Of a stretch of DNA of 64,000 bases, positions 32,692-41,239 are shown in pieces (position 1 is the stretch's first letter; the number at the start of each line of letters is the position of its first letter). The notes under the pieces are model-generated. The model was given only the letters and a program-made list of their open reading frames with translations, was not told the origin of the DNA and searched no databases. The position numbers were made by a program, and so were the translations under genes. The stretch comes from Atlantibacter hermannii (GTDB lineage: Bacteria; Pseudomonadota; Gammaproteobacteria; Enterobacterales; Enterobacteriaceae), in assembly GCF_009907385.1 (NCBI RefSeq), contig NZ_JAAATR010000017.1, positions 1 to 64,000 on the forward strand, in the 5' to 3' direction.

Positions 32692-34782
32692 TCAGAATTT
32701 CCAGGATACGCTGCCCGCAATGCTGCGTTCAGCGCCAAAGTAGCAGTACGAGAGCGAGTTACAGGCGGCCACATAGCTTTTATCCGTCAGATTATTGACG
32801 TTAAGCTGCGCGCTCAAACCCTTTATACCCAGCTTTGACAGGTCGTAACCCACCATCATATCCACCAGGGTATACGACGGCAGCGTATGGGTATTCTGGC
32901 GATCGCTGGTTACGCCGTTAACATAACGCACGCCCGAGCCGACGGTTAATCCGTCCAGCGGACCGGTTTTCACGTCATAACTCAGCCAGGCGCTGGCCAT
33001 GTTGCGCGGCGCGTAAACGGCACGTTTCCCCTGCTCTTCCGGGCTGCTTTTCTTGTAACGGATATCCGTGTAGGTATACGCCGCCTGCATCCGCAGGCTG
33101 TCGGTCAACTGCCCTACCGCTTCCAGCTCCACGCCCTCGGATTCAATTTCGCCGATGGAGCGATACGGATCGGTTGGCTCCTCTTTGGTGGCGATATTTT
33201 CCTGATTGATGCGGAACACCGAGGCGCTGAACTGGCTGTTCCACCCTTCCGGCTCATATTTCACGCCCGCTTCCCACTGTTTGCCCTTCATCGGCTCCAG
33301 AATATTGCCATTCTCATCGGCAAAGCTGGTTGGCGTAAAGGCGGTGGAGTAGCTCACATACGGCGCAACCCCGCTGTCAAACAGATACAACAGCGCCGCG
33401 CGGCTGCTGAAGTTATTCTTATCCAGATCGCTGCGGGTGTTGTTGAAATTATCGATATTCGACACGCTGACCTGGTCGTAGCGGCCGCCGAGCGTCAGAC
33501 GCCAGCGGTCAAGCGACATCTGATCCTGAAGGTAATATCCGGTCTGGCGCAGCTTGTGCTTCTCTTTGCTGTACATAGTGATGTCATCGGGCTGTGCACC
33601 GTACACCGGATGGAATGCGTTAATCGGCGGGAAAGCGCCATAATAGCCGGTGGTGTGGTTGCTGCGATCCTGATAATCCATGCCAATCAATACCCGATGG
33701 TTAATCGCCCCGGTATCGAAACTGCCGTCGATCTGGTTATCCAGAGTGATGGCGTTCATTTTCTCATCAGAACCGGAATAGCCGCGATTCAGCTCGGTTT
33801 CATTCAGCCAGTCCGCCGCATAAACCTGGTTCAGCTCCACTTTGGTGTGCAGATAACGCAGCTTCTGGCGTACCGACCAACCGCTATCGAACATATGCTC
33901 GATGTTGTAGCCAACCATGTTCTCGCGACGGTCGTATTTATCGTAATCGTCCTCGCCTTCAAAGAAGGTGTTGGAAATTTTATTGCCGTCATGCGGGACC
34001 ACCGTACCGTCATAAGGCAAACCAGAATGGCTGCCGCCCTCTGGATCGCGGTGCAGATAGGCCATCAGATCGAGGCGCGTATTATCGGTAATGCGCCATG
34101 TCAGGCCTGGCATTAGCGCATAACGCTCTTCTTTTAGCGGATCGAACTGGGAATCGGCGTAACGGGTCATGCCGCTCAGGCGCACCGCCACACGATCGTT
34201 GTCGTCCAGCGGACCGGTAACGTCGAACATCGCCCCACGTTGCTCATTATTTCCGGCGAAAAGTTTAATCTCCCCGCCAGGATCGAACGACGGCTTGCGC
34301 GAGGTCAGCGCCACAATGCCCCCCGGCGATGAGCGCCCGTACAGCACAGAGGCCGGGCCGCGCACTACTTCAATATTTTCCAGGAACCACGGGTCGACCA
34401 CCAGCGAACTGTGGGAATTGGTATCGCCCATCATCTTCAGGCCGTCGAGATAGACGTTATCGAGACTGCCGTCCGAGAAACCGCGCAGCACGATATAGTC
34501 AAAGCGATTCGACGCGCCAATCTGATTGCTGTAAACGCCCGGCGTATAACTCACCGCCTGACGCACGCTGGTTGCGCCCTGCTCTTCAAACTGCCCGCGC
34601 GTGACGATGGATACCGACTGCGGCGTTTCAATATCCGGCGTTGCCACTTTGGTCGCGCCGCTCAGCAGCTGTGACGTAACCACAACGGTATCGGTTTTTT
34701 GCGTATCCTGCGCCATTAAGGGAAAAGTGAGACTGCCGGTAACCCATCCCACCAGCAGCGCCAGCCGCGATTTAGCGAACAT
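32692..34782 (-). CDS. TonB-dependent hydroxamate-type siderophore receptor (FoxA/FhuA-like)
   Basis: A 696-aa outer-membrane receptor. A signal peptide (to about residue 25, PLMAQD) is followed by a TonB box region DTVVVTSQ. The plug domain contains SVSIVTRGQFEEQGA and RGPASVLYGRSSPGG. The beta-barrel ends in YFGAERSIAGSVSWKF with the paired cysteines CNSLSYC seen in FoxA/FhuA-type receptors. The ATG at 34782 sits 7 bases after GGAG. A candidate Fur box lies just upstream and an AraC-type regulator gene precedes it, as is common for xenosiderophore receptors. Ligand (ferrioxamine-like) is inferred. Confidence 0.88.
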   Translation of the reverse strand: MFAKSRLALLVGWVTGSLTFPLMAQDTQKTDTVVVTSQLLSGATKVATPDIETPQSVSIVTRGQFEEQGATSVRQAVSYTPGVYSNQIGASNRFDYIVLRGFSDGSLDNVYLDGLKMMGDTNSHSSLVVDPWFLENIEVVRGPASVLYGRSSPGGIVALTSRKPSFDPGGEIKLFAGNNEQRGAMFDVTGPLDDNDRVAVRLSGMTRYADSQFDPLKEERYALMPGLTWRITDNTRLDLMAYLHRDPEGGSHSGLPYDGTVVPHDGNKISNTFFEGEDDYDKYDRRENMVGYNIEHMFDSGWSVRQKLRYLHTKVELNQVYAADWLNETELNRGYSGSDEKMNAITLDNQIDGSFDTGAINHRVLIGMDYQDRSNHTTGYYGAFPPINAFHPVYGAQPDDITMYSKEKHKLRQTGYYLQDQMSLDRWRLTLGGRYDQVSVSNIDNFNNTRSDLDKNNFSSRAALLYLFDSGVAPYVSYSTAFTPTSFADENGNILEPMKGKQWEAGVKYEPEGWNSQFSASVFRINQENIATKEEPTDPYRSIGEIESEGVELEAVGQLTDSLRMQAAYTYTDIRYKKSSPEEQGKRAVYAPRNMASAWLSYDVKTGPLDGLTVGSGVRYVNGVTSDRQNTHTLPSYTLVDMMVGYDLSKLGIKGLSAQLNVNNLTDKSYVAACNSLSYCYFGAERSIAGSVSWKF

Positions 34783-34809
34783 GAACATCTCCAGAAAGCA
34801 TTTCTAATT

Positions 34810-34828
34810 GTTAATAAGAATTATTACC
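34810..34828 (-). promoter_or_regulatory. Candidate Fur box before the siderophore receptor
   Basis: Minus-strand GGTAATAATTCTTATTAAC matches 13 of 19 positions of the Fur consensus GATAATGATAATCATTATC and lies about 28 bases before the receptor start. Confidence 0.6.
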
Positions 34829-34922
34829 TTTTTTGATGCGCAAACGGCTATGCGCGACGCCAGATTGCGTATGCGCGCTGCCAAACCGTTGCGGTGTTAT
34901 TCGCAAAGAGGGAGAAAATGGG

Positions 34923-35927
34923 TTAGCCGCCCGGGCGAATATTGCCGGGCGAGACGCCATAGCGACGGCGAAAAGCGGTGGAAAAATTGGTGGCATGCTG
35001 ATAGCCCGAGATCCAGGCGGCGTGCTGAACGCTATGACCTTCCAGCAAATAGCGCCGCGCCAGGGCCAGCCGGCAATCGCGTAAATAATCAAATACCGTG
35101 CAGCCGTAGGTCTGGCGGAACTTGCTGCGCAAACTGCTGGGGCTCATCGCTGCCTGCGCCGCCAGCTCAGCCAGCGAATAATCGCGCTCCGGCGCGCTCT
35201 CCAGCTGTTCCCGCACTCGCTCCAGACGGTGCTGTTCACAACGCACCGGCGCACTATTGCGCTGCGCGTTTTCCTGACGCGCGCTCAACCCCTGCCCCAA
35301 CAGCTGGAGCATCAGGCCCTCCAGCATTAACTGGCGCGCGACGCCGTGAGTCCTGCTCTGGCGAACATGCACCAGCCCGGAAAGCAAAAAGCCCGGCACC
35401 TGCCAGACAAACGTCGACGGCCCGTGCATTTCCCACTCCCGCAACAGCGAATCGAGCATTCCATTGCGCCAGGCATCGCCAGGATACACGCCCAGTGACA
35501 GGGTTTTCAGCTTACATTCCGCCGTATGGCGCGCATTCATGGTCTGATGTTCATAAAGGCTGGAACTGAACGCCATTCCGGCGCGTACCACATACTCCTG
35601 ACCGTTAAGGGTTAAAACCACGCAGCCTTCCAGCACCACCAGGGTGTACAGCGGGCTGCTGTAGCGTGAAAAGGTTTCGTAAGGCTGAAGAACCTGCACG
35701 TCCGAATGGGTCAGTGAAATGCCTGGGGCGAGGGCGATCTCTTCCACATCGCCCTGCAAAACCGGCGCATCGGCCTGATGAGGAGAAGCCAGCAGCGGGA
35801 AGCGGTAATCGATGCCGTAACGTTCGCCGAACCCCTGAAAGTCGCGGACAAAAAAGACTTTTTGCTGCGGGGGCTGGTGTGGATATGGCCGGGTTAGCGT
35901 TGCGTCATTCATGCCTGCATCTACCAT
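34923..35927 (-). CDS. AraC-family transcriptional regulator (PchR-like)
   Basis: A 334-aa regulator (329 aa if the ATG at 35912 is used; neither start has an ideal ribosome site). The C-terminal ~100 residues are the double helix-turn-helix AraC domain, including SLAELAAQAAMSPSSLRSKFRQ and HSVQHAAWISGYQHATNFSTAFRRRYGVSP. The N-terminal part resembles the PchR effector domain. It lies 140 bases upstream of the siderophore receptor on the same strand and has its own candidate Fur box. The likely role is ferri-siderophore-dependent activation of the receptor gene (inference). Confidence 0.85.
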   Translation of the reverse strand: MVDAGMNDATLTRPYPHQPPQQKVFFVRDFQGFGERYGIDYRFPLLASPHQADAPVLQGDVEEIALAPGISLTHSDVQVLQPYETFSRYSSPLYTLVVLEGCVVLTLNGQEYVVRAGMAFSSSLYEHQTMNARHTAECKLKTLSLGVYPGDAWRNGMLDSLLREWEMHGPSTFVWQVPGFLLSGLVHVRQSRTHGVARQLMLEGLMLQLLGQGLSARQENAQRNSAPVRCEQHRLERVREQLESAPERDYSLAELAAQAAMSPSSLRSKFRQTYGCTVFDYLRDCRLALARRYLLEGHSVQHAAWISGYQHATNFSTAFRRRYGVSPGNIRPGG

Positions 35928-35978
35928 AACAGTGGAAGACGCACCTTATCATTCCCGGCAGCGCCCGGCAATTTAAGT

Positions 35979-35997
35979 GATAACTATTCTCAGTAAC
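35979..35997 (-). promoter_or_regulatory. Candidate Fur box before the AraC-type regulator
   Basis: GATAACTATTCTCAGTAAC agrees with 13 of 19 positions of the Fur consensus. It lies about 50 bases upstream of the regulator start. Confidence 0.5.
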
Positions 35998-36077
35998 ACC
36001 CCTGTCAGAAGCAATGCAGGCGGCTACTGACAGGCAACAGGCAACAGGCAATAGAGTCGTTCTCGCGATTGACAGGG

Positions 36078-36389
36078 TTATACAGGGGAAATTTCTGCAA
36101 ACCACATCCAGTTAGCGCCCCCTTCTCCCCACTCCGTGCCTGAAATCACTATCAACCCCGTTTCGCTGTCTTCTAACACTCGCGCCGTTAACGGGATATC
36201 TTCACGGGAAACGTGATGAATTGCCTTACCTTTATACAAACTGCCTGATTTTTTAATCAGGGAAACCGTATATTTTTCGCCATAATGCACCAAATCAAAT
36301 GAGAGACTTCCATCTCTGATAACCAGATCGGTAAATTTTCCCTCTTCGCTTTTTCCATAAAAAACAGCTTTACCTTCAAATGATTCCAT
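36078..36389 (-). CDS. Hypothetical protein, 103 aa
   Basis: A small soluble protein beginning MESFEGKAVFYGKSEEGKFT and ending NWMWFAEISPV. It looks beta-rich with no signal peptide or membrane segment. CAGGAG precedes the ATG with good spacing and codon use is ordinary, so the gene is probably real. I do not recognise the family. It lies between the AraC regulator and an unrelated plus-strand pair, with no operon partner. Confidence 0.65.
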   Translation of the reverse strand: MESFEGKAVFYGKSEEGKFTDLVIRDGSLSFDLVHYGEKYTVSLIKKSGSLYKGKAIHHVSREDIPLTARVLEDSETGLIVISGTEWGEGGANWMWFAEISPV

Positions 36390-36678
36390 TATTATCTCCT
36401 GAGTAATGTGTGCTTCACGCTAGCCGATCATCGGCCAAATTTCCCTGATCTGTAGTGATGAAAGCGATTATCGTGGCTGCGGCGCAAGCGGGCGCTGCTC
36501 CACAGCAACCAATACCGTGCTACTCCTTTTATCCGCTTTTTATTCTTTGGTAGTATTTGCTCGAATATTTCCAGATTCCGGGTATTTTATTGGCGTTGGG
36601 TAGCCCCGGGCGGCTGCCGTCAGGCACTATTTTTACTGCGGATTTATTCGCAGCTTTAAGAAGTTTTGGAGAGGTTCC

Positions 36679-36978
36679 ATGTTTCATCCAAAGCAAAGCG
36701 GCAAACCCGCTTTGATTTCGCGTGTGTTGGTCAAACGCATCAGCGTAATACTGGCTGCCATCGCACGCCATCCGCTGATGGTGGGTGCGTTATTGCTTTT
36801 ATATGTCGTCTTCCCTATCCCTAAAAATAACGGGCTTATTCAGGCTGCACTTTCTGCCCGTGATTTTCCGGAAACCGCGCTGGGCGCGCTGATATTCTCC
36901 GCACTGCTGATGGCCGTGATTTACGCCTTCGCCCTCTTTGCTCGTCAGATCCTGACGGCGTTTCGCAACGACGAGTAA
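36679..36978 (+). CDS. Hypothetical small inner-membrane protein, 99 aa
   Basis: Two hydrophobic segments are visible: HPLMVGALLLLYVVFPIP (about 31-48) and ALGALIFSALLMAVIYAFAL (about 67-86), with a basic N-terminus and a short charged C-terminus. GGAGAGG stands at good distance before the ATG. I do not recognise the family. It is followed after 4 bases by another small gene and a terminator, making a two-gene unit. Confidence 0.65.
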   Translation: MFHPKQSGKPALISRVLVKRISVILAAIARHPLMVGALLLLYVVFPIPKNNGLIQAALSARDFPETALGALIFSALLMAVIYAFALFARQILTAFRNDE

Positions 36979-36982
36979 TGCC

Positions 36983-37195
36983 ATGAAATCTCAGGGACTT
37001 GCACTGATTATCGGTACCGTGGTGTTAATTAACGCCGCCAGCTCTCATGCTCGAACGTCATCGGGAACGGTGCGTCTACTGGCGGGGCTGCATGCTGCCA
37101 GAGCGTCGCTGCCGCCCTGGAAATTCTGGCCCGGCGGGCCACGTCGCGCGGTACTGCCGCAGCGCAGACGCACCCGGGTAGTGCAGAGGAGCTAA
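36983..37195 (+). CDS. Hypothetical small exported protein, 70 aa
   Basis: MKSQGLALIIGTVVLINAASSHA is a plausible signal peptide. The remaining 47 residues are short, basic and Pro/Arg rich (PPWKFWPGGPRRAVLPQRRR). It begins 4 bases after the preceding membrane-protein gene with no separate ribosome site, suggesting translational coupling. Function unknown. It could be a spurious reading, but the signal peptide, the coupling and the terminator after it favour a real gene. Confidence 0.5.
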   Translation: MKSQGLALIIGTVVLINAASSHARTSSGTVRLLAGLHAARASLPPWKFWPGGPRRAVLPQRRRTRVVQRS

Positions 37196-37208
37196 AGACA
37201 GGTTAGCA

Positions 37209-37232
37209 GGGCGCGAGAAGCGCCTTTTTTAT
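37209..37232 (+). terminator. Terminator after the two small genes
   Basis: GGCGC-GAGAA-GCGCC followed by TTTTTTATT. Confidence 0.8.
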
Positions 37233-37596
37233 TGCCTTTATGCCAATATTGCGAGACAGATTCCTGTTAATTCCTTAATAAGATATTGCGCGCTATCGCT
37301 GGCTCGATAATATATCCCACGACATGGTTATTTTAATATCCATTATCATAGAAAATTAGCAACCCTTTATCACCGTTGATTAGTGGTTCGCATTATAATA
37401 ATCCCTAACCTAAACTGTGCGCATGTTATTAAGATTAATCCAATAGGCAAATAAATACCTTTTTCCGTTACATTCAAATAACATCAAGGATACGCCATTA
37501 ACATGGTTTTTTAAGGCTATTTTAATTGACGTGACCCATTTCAATATTTTTTTGAGCCAGATCGTTTATTTTTAAATATGCGATAATGCTGTAAAG
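37233..37596 (+). other. AT-rich upstream region of the BMC two-component genes
   Basis: About 360 AT-rich bases without a convincing reading frame. It should carry the promoter of the sensor kinase gene. Several TAATAT/TATAAT-like stretches occur, so I cannot single out one promoter. No tRNA, insertion sequence or long repeat is visible. Confidence 0.5.
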
Positions 37597-38841
37597 ATGC
37601 GGGCTGAAAGTATGATGAATAAATACAAGTTACATGAATTTTTGGATGTAAAACGCCTTCAGACCCTGCAGGACAACTTTTCAAAATCAATGATGATCGC
37701 GCTGGTGGTGGTGGATGAGAATGGCGTCCCGGTCACTAAGCCCAGCGGGTTTTCAGACTTCTGCGCGCGTTCACGCCTCAACCCGACGCTGGCCCACCAC
37801 TGTTATGAAAGCGACAACGCCGGTGGCCGTGCCGCAATGCATGCTCGTGAACCTGTGGTCTATCGCTGCTACTGCGGTTTTGTCGAGTTTGCCGTACCGA
37901 TCATGATTAATGATCATTATCTCGGCGCATTTATTTCCGGCCAGGTAAAAGTTGAAGAAGAGAAAGAACAAAGCATTCCCTATATTCTGAATAACAATGA
38001 CGTCTGGGAAGAGAATCCGTGGTTAATTAATTTACACCAGAATACACGTCGCATGCCGTATGAGCGGTTTGAGTCTACCGCCTCGACGTTATTGCACGTA
38101 TCGTCTTATCTGGTCGAACAGGCCCATGCGAATAATATCCAGCGCGAGCTACGTAAAAAAGATCTTGAGTTGACTAATGAATTAAGAAAACGTGTAGAGA
38201 TTGAACGTTCATTACATGAAGCGGAATTTAAAGCGCTCTCTTACCAGATAAACCCCCACTTTTTATTTAACGTATTAAATACCATTGGCCGATTAGCTTT
38301 TCTGGAAGATGCGCAACGCACCGAAACCATGGTGCACGATTTCTCTGACATGATGCGCTATTTGTTACGTAAAAATAATCGCGGTCTGATTACGCTGCGT
38401 AATGAAATGAATTACGTCAACAGCTATATGTCGATCCAAAAAGTGCGCATGAGCGACCGCTTCGATTACCTGTGCGATATCCCGGAAAAGTATCTGGATG
38501 TGGTCTGCCCGTTTTTAATTCTCCAACCGCTGGTGGAAAACTTCTTCAACTACGTGGTGGAACCGCGAGACAGCAGTAGCCATTTGCTGATCCGCGCCAC
38601 GGATGACGGGCAGGACGTCATTATCGAAGTTACCGACAACGGCGACGGCATCGCGCCGGATGCCATCAACCGCATTTTGTCAGGCGACCAAAACCTGCAA
38701 AAAGGCAGTATTGGCATTAACAACATAAAAAATAGATTGAAGCTGTTATTTGGCGAGCGCTATGGCCTGGAAATCATGAGCCCTAACAAACCCAGGATGG
38801 GCACAACCATTAAACTTCGGTTCCCGATGCTGGAAGCCTGA
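37597..38841 (+). CDS. PocR-domain sensor histidine kinase of the BMC locus
   Basis: A 414-aa kinase (409 aa if the ATG at 37612 is used). Residues about 15-175 form a PocR ligand-sensing domain with the cysteine set FCARS, HHCYES and [15 protein letters not shown] coiled coil (177-210) leads to a LytS-type kinase core: the phospho-acceptor His221 in [10 protein letters not shown], the N-box [12 protein letters not shown] (Asn315) and the G-box [13 protein letters not shown]. No membrane segment is seen, so sensing is cytoplasmic. PocR itself senses 1,2-propanediol or related compounds, which agrees with the propanediol reading of the locus. It lies 17 bases before its response regulator. Confidence 0.9.
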   Translation: MRAESMMNKYKLHEFLDVKRLQTLQDNFSKSMMIALVVVDENGVPVTKPSGFSDFCARSRLNPTLAHHCYESDNAGGRAAMHAREPVVYRCYCGFVEFAVPIMINDHYLGAFISGQVKVEEEKEQSIPYILNNNDVWEENPWLINLHQNTRRMPYERFESTASTLLHVSSYLVEQAHANNIQRELRKKDLELTNELRKRVEIERSLHEAEFKALSYQINPHFLFNVLNTIGRLAFLEDAQRTETMVHDFSDMMRYLLRKNNRGLITLRNEMNYVNSYMSIQKVRMSDRFDYLCDIPEKYLDVVCPFLILQPLVENFFNYVVEPRDSSSHLLIRATDDGQDVIIEVTDNGDGIAPDAINRILSGDQNLQKGSIGINNIKNRLKLLFGERYGLEIMSPNKPRMGTTIKLRFPMLEA

Positions 38842-38858
38842 TATCAGGAAGAGGACAT

Positions 38859-39923
38859 ATGTTTAACATTGTTATCGTTGAAGATGAGCCCATCGAATTA
38901 GAATCCCTGCGGCGGATTATTTCCCAGTGCGTGGAGAATGCCGTGATCCATGAAGCCTCAACCGGTAAAAAAGCGATTCAACTGATCGACCAACTGAACC
39001 AAATCGACATGATCTTCGTGGACATTAATATTCCGTTGCCGAATGGCAACCAGGTTATTGAATATCTGAAGAAAAAGAACAGTGATACCAAAGTCATCGT
39101 TACCACAGCCAATGACGACTTTGATATCGTGCGCAGCATGTACAACCTGAAAGTGGATGATTACCTGCTCAAGCCGGTGAAAAAAAGCATTCTGACTGAC
39201 ACCATCAAAAGAACCCTGGCGTTCGACGAGGGGGACAATGAAAAATCCCGCGCCCTGAAGCAGAAAGTGTTTGCCATGATAGACAACTGCGATTACGCCC
39301 AGTGGCACAGCTTCATTTTTGACACCATCAACGGCGCCTGTCCGGTGGATATGATGGAAGAAGATAAGCGCAAAGACGTGACTGATTTTCTGGAAATCGT
39401 TAGCCACTATATGACTGCGAAAGGGGAAAAATTAGCGCCCACCAACCGCAAAGTCGCCGCGCTGATCAAAGACATCAATCAGTATGGCGTGATGGAAAGC
39501 CGCTATTTCCGCATCATGATCAGCCTGCTGACCATTAGCGAAGAGCTGTTTGATTACGCCTTCAAGAGCTATACCGGGAACATCGATTTTATCGAACGGG
39601 CGAAATTCCATATTGAGAAAAATATTCTCAGAAACCTGACGCTGGATGACGTGGCGGCAAAATCGTTTGTCAGCTCCTGCTATCTGAGCCGCGCCTTTAA
39701 GAAAATTACCGGCATCGGGTTTTCGAATTATATTGCCACGCGCAAAATGACTATCGCCAAATCGTTATTGCAGTTCAGCGATTTAAAAGTGAATACCATT
39801 GCGCTGGAGCTGGCATATCAGGATTCAAATTATTTTTGCCGTATCTTTAAAAAAGAGACCGGCATGGCCCCCTCCGATTATCGGAAAGTCGTGAGCCCCG
39901 GGGATTACGCGGCGATGGCGTGA
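38859..39923 (+). CDS. AraC-type response regulator of the BMC locus
   Basis: A 354-aa protein. The receiver domain (1-120) has acidic residues EDE at 8-10, phospho-acceptor Asp55 (IFVDINIP) and Lys105 (LLKPVKKS). A middle linker of about 130 residues follows. The C-terminal AraC-type DNA-binding domain has TLDDVAAKSFVSSCYLSRAFKKITG and VNTIALELAYQDSNYFCRIFKKETGMAPSDYR. It is paired with the PocR kinase and should activate the microcompartment genes. GGAAGAGGACAT precedes the ATG. Confidence 0.92.
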   Translation: MFNIVIVEDEPIELESLRRIISQCVENAVIHEASTGKKAIQLIDQLNQIDMIFVDINIPLPNGNQVIEYLKKKNSDTKVIVTTANDDFDIVRSMYNLKVDDYLLKPVKKSILTDTIKRTLAFDEGDNEKSRALKQKVFAMIDNCDYAQWHSFIFDTINGACPVDMMEEDKRKDVTDFLEIVSHYMTAKGEKLAPTNRKVAALIKDINQYGVMESRYFRIMISLLTISEELFDYAFKSYTGNIDFIERAKFHIEKNILRNLTLDDVAAKSFVSSCYLSRAFKKITGIGFSNYIATRKMTIAKSLLQFSDLKVNTIALELAYQDSNYFCRIFKKETGMAPSDYRKVVSPGDYAAMA

Positions 39924-39984
39924 TTTTGCGCTGGCACGATAATGAAAACAAAATAGTCCAACACACCCGCAAGATAGTTTACGC

Positions 39985-40035
39985 CCACTTGTCTGGTTGC
40001 CCCCTAAGATAGGAATAAACCTTCCAGACAAGTGG
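39985..40035 (+). repeat. Inverted repeat just before the metK paralogue
   Basis: CCACTTGTCTGG (39985-39996) and CCAGACAAGTGG (40024-40035) are perfect 12-bp complements separated by 27 bases. The right arm ends 7 bases before the TTG start codon. An AGGA (40011-40014) lies in the loop. A regulatory stem-loop or protein-binding palindrome is likely. Confidence 0.75.
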
Positions 40036-40042
40036 CCTCGCT

Positions 40043-41194
40043 TTGAACGATTACCTGTTTACCTCCGAATCCGTTGCCGAAGGGCATCCCGATAAAATGG
40101 CGGACCAAATTTCCGACGCCATTCTGGATGCCATTCTCCTGCAGGACCCGTGGGGCAAGGTTGCCTGTGAATGCATGGTGAAAACCGGCGTCGCTATTGT
40201 CGCAGGAGAAATCTCTACCCATGCTGCCGTGGATATCGAGCAGATTGTCCGTAACACCATCAAAGAGATTGGCTATGACCATTCACGATTGGGGTTTGAT
40301 GGCAATACCTGCGGCGTATTGAACATCCTCGGCAAACAGTCCGCCGATATTGCTGACGGCATCCGCGGCCACTCGATAGAAGAGCTGGGCGCGGGCGATC
40401 AGGGCATCACCTTCGGTTACGCCTGTGATGAAACGCCGGAACTGATGCCCGCCACGCTGGTTTACGCCCATCGTCTGATGGGGCGCCAGGCACAGCTGCG
40501 TAAATCCCGACGACTGCCGTTTTTACTCCCCGATGCCAAAAGCCAGGTCACCCTGCGCTATCAGGATAACCGCGTTCATTCGGTAGACACCGTCGTGGTA
40601 TCGACCCAACACAGCCCGGACGTTTCACTGGACGCGCTACGGGAAGCGGTCATTGAAGAGATCGTGAAACCGGTGATGCCGTCGCGCTGGCTCACGCCGC
40701 AGACTCGCGTTCTGGTGAATCCGGCAGGCAGTTTTGTGACTGGCGGGCCGGTAGGCGATTGCGGTCTCACGGGCCGTAAAATTATTGTCGATACCTACGG
40801 CGGCGCTGCCTGCCACGGCGGCGGCGCGTTTTCCGGTAAAGACCCGTCGAAGGTCGATCGCTCCGCCGCTTACGCTGCTCGCTACGTGGCGAAAAATATT
40901 GTCGCCGCCGGGCTTGCCTCACGCTGCGAGATCCAGCTGGGATGGGCCATCGGCCTGCCCCGCCCCGTTTCCGTCAGGATTAATACCTTCGGTACGCAAA
41001 CCGTGTCCTCTGAGGCCTTGCAGCAAGGCGTTAACCGCCATTTCGACCTTAGCGTGTTCGGCATCATTTCCATGCTCGACCTGCTGGTCCCCCGCTATCG
41101 TAAAACGGCCTGTTATGGCCACTTTGGTCGCGACAGCTTTCCGTGGGAAGCCACGGACAAAGCGGCGCAATTACGCGAAGACGTTGGACGTTAA
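40043..41194 (+). CDS. S-adenosylmethionine synthetase paralogue in the BMC locus
   Basis: A 383-aa MetK-family enzyme making SAM from methionine and ATP. All family motifs are present: [43 protein letters not shown] and [16 protein letters not shown]. It differs from housekeeping MetK in places ([13 protein letters not shown] where E. coli has a different segment), so it is a diverged second copy. The frame is open only from 40019 and holds no ATG or GTG, so TTG at 40043 is the start. The likely job is to feed SAM to the radical-SAM activase of the glycyl radical enzyme (inference from context). It has no obvious encapsulation peptide. Confidence 0.92.
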   Translation: MNDYLFTSESVAEGHPDKMADQISDAILDAILLQDPWGKVACECMVKTGVAIVAGEISTHAAVDIEQIVRNTIKEIGYDHSRLGFDGNTCGVLNILGKQSADIADGIRGHSIEELGAGDQGITFGYACDETPELMPATLVYAHRLMGRQAQLRKSRRLPFLLPDAKSQVTLRYQDNRVHSVDTVVVSTQHSPDVSLDALREAVIEEIVKPVMPSRWLTPQTRVLVNPAGSFVTGGPVGDCGLTGRKIIVDTYGGAACHGGGAFSGKDPSKVDRSAAYAARYVAKNIVAAGLASRCEIQLGWAIGLPRPVSVRINTFGTQTVSSEALQQGVNRHFDLSVFGIISMLDLLVPRYRKTACYGHFGRDSFPWEATDKAAQLREDVGR

Positions 41195-41239
41195 GCCGAC
41201 GACGCGCAGCACAGTTGAATTTATCTACAGGAGAAGTGT

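Noticed and set aside
32346-32774. 142-aa open frame on the minus strand
   Set aside because: It overlaps the end of the siderophore receptor, lacks a ribosome site and spans two terminator hairpins.
36529-36771. 80-aa open frame on the minus strand
   Set aside because: It overlaps the better-supported 36679-36978 gene, and no ribosome-binding sequence is seen before it.
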